Under the pieces are notes generated by a model. The model worked only from the letters and a program-made list of their open reading frames with translations, was not told the DNA's origin and ran no database searches. Positions 55,991 to 64,000 of a stretch of 64,000 bases of DNA are shown one piece after another (position 1 is the first letter of the stretch; every line of letters starts with the position of its first letter). The translations under genes were made by a program, and so were the position numbers. This stretch comes from Siphonodentalium dalli. Taxonomy: Eukaryota; Mollusca; Scaphopoda; Gadilida; Siphonodentaliidae. The DNA lies in contig CP136064.1 of assembly GCA_032622095.1 (NCBI GenBank), forward strand, positions 261,743,863 through 261,807,862. Direction: 5' to 3'.

Positions 55991-58900
55991 TGGGTCGTTC
56001 CGGCCCGTTCCGGGTTCGATATCCAGGCAACGAGACACTTTATTCGGAAAAATGCAACGTTATCGACGGAAGGGGTTCGTTATGAGTATCAACAATGAAT
56101 TCCAACGCAAAATTGGCAGGGATGCGGCCGTGACAGGGGGTTGAAGAAAACGGAGAATAAGTAGGCGACGTTATGTCGTCGCCGATTCCAAGCTGTGTGG
56201 CAAAAAAATTATTTTCCGGCAAACCAAAAACATCAAAAATGATTTTTTTTTTCTTTGAAACGGTTAAGCTAATTGACACGCATGGTAGCACAGACACGAT
56301 ATTTGTCATGGGATCCCAAGAGAGCTCAAAATGGGATTTATGTCTCGTAAAAAGGCAATTTACATGTTATAACTCAATAATAAAAAACACTCCTAGTCGC
56401 CATTTTAATATGTTTAGCACCATATACTTCATTTCCGTCGGTTCCATTTGTCACAGGAGTATTTTCGGTAGGTATGACGAACGGGGCGAATCATCTGACC
56501 TGCGTAGGGGAGGGGTTAAAAGATAGGGAGAAAAGTAGACGAAATTCCATTCTAGGTCGTTCCAGACCGTTCCAGGCTCGGTGTCCATACAAATTGAGGC
56601 GCGTTTACCTGACTGGTGCTATGCTATCAATATAAGGGATGCATTAGAAATATTCGAGCTGAAATCAAGCACAAAATTGACAGGGATGCGGCCGTAAGAG
56701 GGGGTTGAAGAAAACGGAGAATAAGTAGACGACGATATATCGTCGCCTGGCAAGAAATTTATTTTCCGGCAAACCAAAAACATCCAAAATGAATTTTTTT
56801 CTTTAAATCGGTTAAGCTAATTGACACGCATGGTAGCACAGACAGGATATTTGTCATGGGATCCCAAGAGAGCTCACAACGGGATTTATGTCTCGTAAAA
56901 AGGCAATTTACATGTTATAACTCAATAATTAAAAACTCCCCTAGTCGCCATTTTAATATGTTTAGCACCTTATACTTCATTTCCGTCGGTTCCATTTGTC
57001 ACAGGAGTATTTTCGGTAGGTATGACGAACGGGGCGAATCATCTGACCTGCGTAGGGGAGGGGTTGAAAGATAGGGAGAAAAGTAGACGAAATTCCATTC
57101 TAGGTCGTTCCAGACCGTTCCAGGCTCGGTATCCATACAAATTGAGGCGCGTTTACCTGACTGGTGCTATGCTATCAATACAAGGGATGCACTAGAAATA
57201 TTCGAGCTGAAATCAAGCACAAAATTGACAGGGATACGGCCGTGAGAGGGGGTTGAAGAAAACGGAGAATAAGTAGACGACGATATATCGTCGCCTGGCA
57301 AGAAATTGATTTTCCGGCAAACCAAAAACATCCAAAATGATTTTTTTTCTTTAAATCGGTTAAGCTAATTGACACGCATGGTAGCACAGACAGGATATTT
57401 GTCATGGGATCACAAGAGAGCTCACAACGGGATTTATGTTTCGTAAAAAGGCAATTTACATGTTATAACTCAATAATTAAAAACTCCCCTAGTCGCCATT
57501 TTAATATGTTTAGCACCTTATACTTCATTTCCGTCGGTTCCATTTGTCACAGGAGTATTTTCGGTAGGTATGACGAACGGGGCGAATCATCTGACCTGCG
57601 TAGGGGAGGGGTTGAAAGATAGGGAGAAAAGTAGACGAAATTCCATTCTAGGTCGTTCCAGACCATTCCAGGCTCGGTATCCATACAAATTGAGGCGCGT
57701 TTACCTGACTGGTGCTATGCTATCAATATATGGGATGCACTAGAAATATTCGAGCTGAAATCAAGCACAAAATTGACAGGGATGCGGCCGTGAGAGGGGT
57801 TTGAAGAAAACGGAGAATAAGTAGACGACGATATGTCGTCGCGTGGCAAGAAATTGATTTTCCGGCAAACCAAAAACATCCAAAATGAATTTTTTTTCTT
57901 TAAATCAGTTAGGCTAATTGTCACGCTAAGTAGCACAGACATGATATTTGTCATGGGATCCCAAGAGAGCTCGCAACGGGATTTATGTCTCGTAAAAAGG
58001 CAATTTACATGTTATAACTTGATAATAAAAAACACCCCTAGTTGATATTTTAATATGTTTAGCACCATATACTTCATTCCCGTCGGTTCCATTTGTCAAA
58101 GAAGTATTTTCTGTAGGTATTGCGAACGGATGGAATCATCTGACATGCGTTGGGGAGGGGTTAAAAGATAGGGAGAAAAGTAGACGAAATTCCATTCTAG
58201 GTCGTTCCAGACCATTCCAGGCTCGGTATCCATAAAAATGAGGCGCGTTAACCTGACTGGTGCTATGCTATCAATATAAGGGATGCATTAGAAATATTCG
58301 AGCTGAAATCAAGCACAAAATTGATAGGGATGCGGTCGTGATAGGGGGTTGAAGAAAACGGAGAATAAGTAGACGACGATATGTCGTCGCGTGGCAAGTA
58401 ATTGATTTTCCGGCAAACCAAAAACATCCAAAATGATTTTTTTTCTTTAAATCAGTTAAGCTAATTGACACGCTTAGTAACACAGACAGGATATTTGTCA
58501 TGGGATCCCAAGAGAGCTCGCAACGGGATTTCTGTCTCGTAAAAAGGCAATTTACATGTTATAACTCAATAATAAAAAAACACCCCTAGTTGACATTTTA
58601 ATATGTTTAGCACCATATACTTCATTTCCGTCGGTCCATTTGTCAAAGAAGTATTTTTTGTAGGTATGGCGAACGGAGGGAATCACCTGACATGCGTTGG
58701 GGAGGGGTTAAAAGATAGGGAGAAAAGTAGACGAAATTCCATTCTAGGTCGTTCCAGACCATTCCAGGCTCGGTATCCATAAAACTTAGGCGCGTTAACC
58801 TGACTGGTGCTATGCTATCAATAAAATGGACGCATTAAGGATATTCGAGCTGAAATCAAACACGAAATTGACAGGGATGCGACCGTGAGAGGTGGTTGAA

Positions 58901-59135
58901 GAAAACGGAGAATAAGTAGACGACGATATGTCGTCCCGTGGCAGGAAATTGATTTTCCGGCAAACCAAGAACATCCAAAATGAATTTTTTTTCTTTAAAT
59001 CAGTTAAGCTAATTGACACGCTTGGTAGCAGAGACACGATATTTGTCATGGGATCCCAAGAGAGCTCGCAACGGGATTTATGCCGCCGCCGATTCCAAGT
59101 CATGTTGCAAGAAATTGACTTTCCGCCAAACCAAA
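55990..59135 (+). repeat. 548-bp satellite, six copies
   Basis: The landmark ATGGGATCMCAAGAGAGCTC begins at 56,308, 56,856, 57,404, 57,953, 58,500 and 59,048 (spacing 548, 548, 549, 547, 548). Each unit runs GGTCGTTCCAGACCGTTCCA, ... GGGGTTGAAGAAAACGGAGA, ATAAGTAGACGACGATAT, ... TTTTCCGGCAAACCAAAAAC, ... TTTGTCATGGGATC. Copies 2 and 3 are nearly identical; copy 1 is the most diverged. A 72-codon frame recurs in copies 2 and 3 because they are nearly identical, and is interrupted in the others, so it is not evidence of a gene. A partial seventh copy (59,075-59,135) leads into the next array. Confidence 0.95.
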
Positions 59136-62100
59136 AGCATCCAAAATCGGTCGAAATTTTTACCCTTCTCGAAAATGGTCCATACCCCATGTTCACCCCG
59201 CCCCCGATAAAAATTGTTGGGGGTCGGGTGTTTCTAGGGGTATTTGGGGCGGGCCATCCACCATTAGCGTCAAATCTGTGGAAATCCTTACCATTCTCGA
59301 AAATGATAAATCCCCCATTTTCGCCCCTTCGTGGTGGCACCCTCGGGGTTAAGGGTGGGGAATCGGGTGTTTCTGTGTGGTATTTGAGGCGGGCCACCCA
59401 CCCATGCCGAAAAATCGGTCTAAATCGTGACCGTTCTCGAAAATGGTCCATTCCCCGTGTTCACTCACTCGCTGTGCCATCACCGGAGGTAATTGGTGGC
59501 GGTCGGATGTTTTCATGTCGTATTCGGGACGGGCCACTCAACCATGCCGTCAAATCGGTCGAAATCCTTATCTTTCTCGAAAATTGTCCATACCCCATGT
59601 TTACACCCTAGGGCTAGCACCCAGGGGTGATTGGTGTGGTCGGGGTGTCTTTAGCGGTATTTTGAGCGGGCCACCAACCCATACTGTAAAATCGGTCGAA
59701 ATCATTACCGTTCTCGAAAATGGTATATACCCCATTTTAATACCCTCGGGTGGCACCCTCAGTGGTGGCGGTGGGGTCGGGGTGTTTCTAGGTGGTATTT
59801 AGGGCGGCCCACCCACGAAATCCTTATGGTTCTCGAAAATGTTCCATACCCACCTCCCCCACTTGCAATTGGTGGCACCCCCGAGGGTGATGGGTAGGGT
59901 TCGGGGTGTTTCCAGTGGTATTTAGGGCCGGCCACCTACCCATGCCATTAAATCGGTCGAAATTCTTACCGTTCTCGAAAAAAATTCTTACCCCATTTTC
60001 ACCCCTCGTGGTGGCACCCCGTTGTGATATGTGGGGTCCTGGTGTTTCTATGAGGTTTTTGGGGCTGGCCATCCACCAATGCCATCAAATCGGTCGAAAT
60101 CCTTACCGTTCTAAAAATGGCCCATACCCCGTTTTACCTCCCTCGGGGTGGCACATCGGGGGTGATGATGGGGGATCCGGGAGTTTCTATGGTATTTTGG
60201 GCGGATCAACCACCCATGCCGTCAAATCGGTCGAAAACCTTACCGTTTTCGAAAATGGTCCTTACCATATTTTCAACCCCCTCGGCTGGCACCCAGGGGG
60301 TGGTGGGTGGGGGTCCGGGAGTTTCTAGTGTATATTAGGCGAATCACCAACCCGTGCCGTCAAATCGGTCGAAATCCTCACCGTTCTCGTAAATGGTCCA
60401 TACCCCATTTTCACCTCGTCGGGGTGGCATCCCCGGGATGATGGGTGGGGTCGGGTGTTTTTAGTGGGTATTTGGGCGGGCCGCCCACCCACGACGTCAA
60501 ATCGGTCAAAATTCGTACTTTCTAGAAAATTGTCCATACCATATGTTCACCCTTCGGGTGGCACACCAAGGAGGTGATTGGTGGGGTCAGGGTGTTTCTA
60601 GTGGGTACTTGGGCGGGCCACTCGCCAATGCCGTCAAATGGGTGGAAGTTCTCACCGTTCTCGAAAATGGTCCAAACCCCATTCGGTTCGGTGTATTCCT
60701 AGGTGGTATTTGGGGCGGGCCACTCACTCATGCCATCAAATCGGTCGAAATTCTAATCGTTCTCGAAAGTTGTTCATACCCCATTTTCACCCCTTCGGAG
60801 TGACACCCCCGGTGTGATCGGTCGGGTTCTGTGTGGTTCTGGGTGTTTCTAGATGGTATTTGGGGCGGGCCATCCATCCGTGTCGTCCAATCCGTGGTAT
60901 TTGGGGCGAGCTACCCACATTTTCACCCATCGAAGTGGCACCCCCCCCCTCGAGTGATGGTGGGGGTATGGTGTGTCTAGCGGTATTTGTGGCGGGCCAC
61001 ACACCCATGCAAGGCGTGATATCGGTCGAAATCCACACCGTTCTTGCAAATGGTCCGCACCCCATTTCCTACTCCAAGGGTTGCCACCCCGGGGTGATGG
61101 GTAGGGATCGGGGTGTTTCTAGGGGTATTTGGGGCGGGCCAACCACTCATGCCGTCAAATCGGTCGAAATCCTTTCCGTTCTCGAAAATGGTTCATAGCC
61201 CATTCTCACCCCTCGAGGTGGCAACCCGGGGATGATGGATGGGTGATTCGGGAGTTTATAGGTTATTTTGGACGTATCGCCCACCCATGCCGTCAAATCG
61301 GTTCTCGAAAATGGTCCATACCCCATTTTTACCTCATTGGGTGGCATCCGCGGGGTGATGGTGGGGGTCGGGTGTTTATAGGGGAATTTGGGGCGGGCCA
61401 CCCACACATGCCGTCAAATTGGTCTAAAACTTGCCGTTTTCGAAAATGGTCCTTACCACATGTTCAACCCCCTGGGGTGGCACATCGGGGGCGGGAGGGG
61501 CGGGTGATGTCCTGGAGTTTCTAGGGTATATTAGGCTGATAACCCACCCATGCCGTCAAATCGGTCGAAATCCTTACCGTTCTCGAAAATGGTCAATACC
61601 CTATTTTGACCACATCGGGTGGCACCCAGGGGTGATGGGTGGGGTCGCGTGTTTTTAGGGGGTATTTGGGGCGGGCCACCCACCCATGACGTCCAATCGG
61701 TGGAATTTCTTACCATTCTCGAATACAGTTCATACCCCATTTTCACCCATTCGGGGTGGCAACACCCAGGGTGATGGCGGGTTCGGGATATTTCTAGGGG
61801 GTATTTGTGGCGGGCCACCCACCCATGCCGTCAAATCGATCGAAATCCTTACCATTCTCGAAAATTGTCCATACCCCATGTTCACCCTTACGGAGTGGCA
61901 CCGCCGGTGTGATATGTGGGAGTCGGGGTGTTTCTAGGTGGTATTTGGGGCGGGCCACCCACCCATGCCGTCAAATCCATACGGCATTTTCACTCCCTAT
62001 GGGTGATACCCCCCCCCCCCCACCGGAGTGATGGGTGGGGGTGGGGTTTTTCTAGTGGGTATTTGGGACGGGCCACCCACTCTGGGCGGCACTCCTCGTG

Positions 62101-64000
62101 GTGATGGGTGGGATGATCGGTTGTTCATATGGGGTATTTGTGGCAAGCCACCGACCCATGTCATCAAATCGGTCGAAATCCTTACTGTTATCAAAAATGG
62201 TTCAAATCCCATGTTCACCCCATTGGGATGGCAGCCCCTGTGGTTGATGCGTCGGGGTCGGCTTGTTTCTAGGAGGTATTTGGGGTGGCATATTTTCACC
62301 CACATGCCATCAAATCGGGCGAAATCCTTTATGTTCTCGAAAATGGTCCTTACCCCATTTTCACCCCCTCGGGGTGGCAACCCGGGGTGATGGGTGAGGG
62401 ATCCGGGAGTTTCTAGGGTATTTTGGGTGGATCACCCACCCATGCCGTCAAATTGGTCGAAATCCTTACCGTTCTCGAAAATGAACCATACCCCATTTTC
62501 ACAACCTCTGGGTGGCACCCCACACGCAGGTGATTGTTATGGGATCGGGGTGTTTCTAAGGTGTACTTGAGGTGGGCCTCTCACCCATGCCGGCAAATCA
62601 ATGGAAATTGTTACCCTCCTCGACTTGTCCATACCCCATTTTCACCCCTCGGGGTGATGGGTGGGTTCGGGGTATTTCTAGAGCGGATTTGGGGCGGGCC
62701 ATCCACCCATGCCGTGAAATCGGTCGAAATCCTTACCGTCCTCGAAAATTGTCCATACCCCATTTTGACCCGCTCGGGGTGGCACCATTGGGATGATGGT
62801 TGGGGTCGGGTGTTTATGAGGGGTATTTGGGGCGGGCCACCCACCCATTCCGTCAAATCGGTCAAATCCTTACCGTTCTCGAAAATGGTCCATACCTCAT
62901 TTTCACACCCTCGGGTGGCACTCCCGGGGTAATGGGTGGGGGCCGGGGTGTTTCTAGGGAGTAATTGGGGCGGGCCACCCACCCATCCCGTCAAATCGTT
63001 ATAAATCCTTACCTTTATCGAAAATTGTCCTTACACCATTTTACACCACTCTGGGTGGCGCCCGCGGGGTGATGGGTGGGGCATCGTGGTGTTTCTAGAG
63101 GGTATTTGTGGCAGGCCACCAAATCGGTCGAAACCTTACCGTTCTCCAAAATTGTCCATACCCCATTTACACCCACGGGGCGGCACCCAGGTTGATGTGT
63201 GGGTGGTCGGAGTGTTTATGCGGTATTTGGGGTAGGCTACCCACCCATTCCGTCAAATCGGTCTAAATTCCTACCCTTCTCGAAAATTGTCTATACCACA
63301 AGTTCACCCCTGAGTTTGGGTCGGGGTGTTTCTATGGTAATTTGTGCGGGCTACCAATCCATGCCATCAAATTGGTCGAAATCTTTACCGTTCTCGAAAA
63401 TGGTCCATACCCCTTTTCACCAATCGGGGTGGAACCCCCGGGGTGATGGGTGGGGGTCCGGTGTTTCTGGGAGGTATATGGGGCGGGCCACACACCCATG
63501 CCGTCAAATCGGTTGAAATCCTTACTGTTCTCGAAAATGGGCCATACCCCAATTGTAACCCCTCGGGTGGCACCCGGGTAACGAGTGGCGGTCGGGGTGT
63601 TTCAAGGGTGCACTTGGGGCTGGCCACCCACCCACCCACCCATGTCTTCAAATTAGTCGAAATCATTACCGTTCTCGAAAATGGTCCATACCACATTTTC
63701 ACACCGTCATGGGGGGGGGGGGGCACCCCGGGGTAATAGATGGGAGTCGGGCTGTTTCTAGATGGTATTTGGGGCGGGCCACCCACCCATGCCCTCAAAT
63801 CGGTGGAAATCCTTACAGTTCTCGAAAATTGTCCTTACCCCATTTTCACCCCTCTGGATGGCACCCCCGGGGTGATGAGTGGGGGATCGGGTGTGTTTCT
63901 AACGCTATTTGGGGCCGGCCACCAACTCGGTCGAAATCCTTACCGTTCTCTAAAATGGTTCATACCCGATTTTAACACCACGGGTGGCACACTCGGGGTG
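59136..64000 (+). repeat. GC-rich 137-bp satellite, about 35 copies, running off the window end
   Basis: The unit is CCACCCACCCATGCCGTCAA, ATCGGTCGAAATCCTTACCG, TTCTCGAAAATGGTCCATAC, CCCATTTTCACCCCTCGGGG, TGGCACCCCCGGGGTGATGG, GTGGGGTCGGGGTGTTTCTA, GGGGTATTTGGGGCGGGC. Measured spacings of GTCAAATCGG are 138, 137 and 137 (60,221, 60,359, 60,496, 60,633), with occasional short units (about 102 bp at 60,735). Point changes and small indels scatter through the block. It is visibly richer in GC than the rest of the window. The unit is open in several frames on both strands, giving many Trp/Pro/Gly/His-rich ORFs that are artefacts. Confidence 0.95.

Noticed and set aside
56308-57622. A 72-codon ORF (starting MGSQESS) repeated in nearly identical form
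   Set aside because: The identity follows from the near identity of satellite copies 2 and 3; in the other copies the frame is altered or stopped, and there is no domain or start context.
59136-64000. Dozens of 60-137 codon ORFs on both strands, rich in Trp, Pro, Gly, His and Arg
   Set aside because: They repeat with the 137-bp unit, occur in several frames on both strands, and end wherever a unit has an indel. They are by-products of a stop-poor GC-rich repeat.

Overview
This window looks like gene-poor, AT-rich nuclear DNA from a metazoan, most likely a marine invertebrate (a lophotrochozoan, hemichordate, echinoderm or cephalochordate; I cannot choose between them from sequence alone). 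The reasons are: no bacterial-style operons, intron-bearing coding fragments with GT/AG splice sites, a fibrinogen-related domain exon, APE-type non-LTR retrotransposons, a tRNA-derived SINE with a Nin-DC-like tail, a Crypton-type tyrosine recombinase relic, hAT-like and piggyBac-like miniature elements, and many tandem arrays. No complete, intact host gene is visible.

Layout. 0-1.8 kb: degenerate direct repeats. About 1.8-10 kb: a minus-strand non-LTR retrotransposon (element M) split in two by a plus-strand non-LTR retrotransposon (element P, about 3.3-7.99 kb). M carries a 2A-like peptide near the start of its ORF and an internal tandem array at its 3' end; both elements are broken. 9.97-10.5 kb: a possible glycosyltransferase-like fragment. 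14.3-15.35 kb: a broken ORF1 of an L1-like element on the minus strand. 18.47-19.09 kb: a 12-unit 52-bp minisatellite carrying CRE palindromes. 19.88-20.61 kb: the last exon of a fibrinogen-domain gene (minus), whose 3' end is triplicated. 21.4-22.5 and 36.4-37.3 kb: two copies of an undescribed dispersed repeat. 23.94-24.4 kb: a 98-bp array. 25.6-25.93 kb: SINE. 27.4-30.2 kb: a four-exon Crypton/DUF3504 recombinase pseudogene (minus). 32.8 kb: a 200-bp hAT-like palindromic MITE. 41.9-43.4 kb: a 1.5-kb hAT-like nonautonomous element. 44.2-45.4 kb: a diverged tandem repeat interrupted by a 385-bp piggyBac-like MITE. 45.6-46.9 kb: hairpins. 47.6-48.4 kb: an alternating A/B tandem repeat. 52.8-53.4 kb: a large ATC/CAT trinucleotide microsatellite. 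55.99-59.1 kb: six copies of a 548-bp satellite, running directly into about 35 copies of a GC-rich 137-bp satellite that reaches the window end.

The only host coding signals I would defend are the fibrinogen-domain exon and, weakly, the glycosyltransferase-like fragment and an exon-like stretch at 33.87 kb. Everything else recognisable is transposon-derived or tandem repeat. The many long ORFs in the 55.9-64 kb satellites and in the trinucleotide array are repeat artefacts. I found no convincing new enzymatic system; the most unusual things here are structural (nested elements, the 2A-bearing retroelement, repeat expansion of CRE motifs, and repeat-on-repeat insertions).
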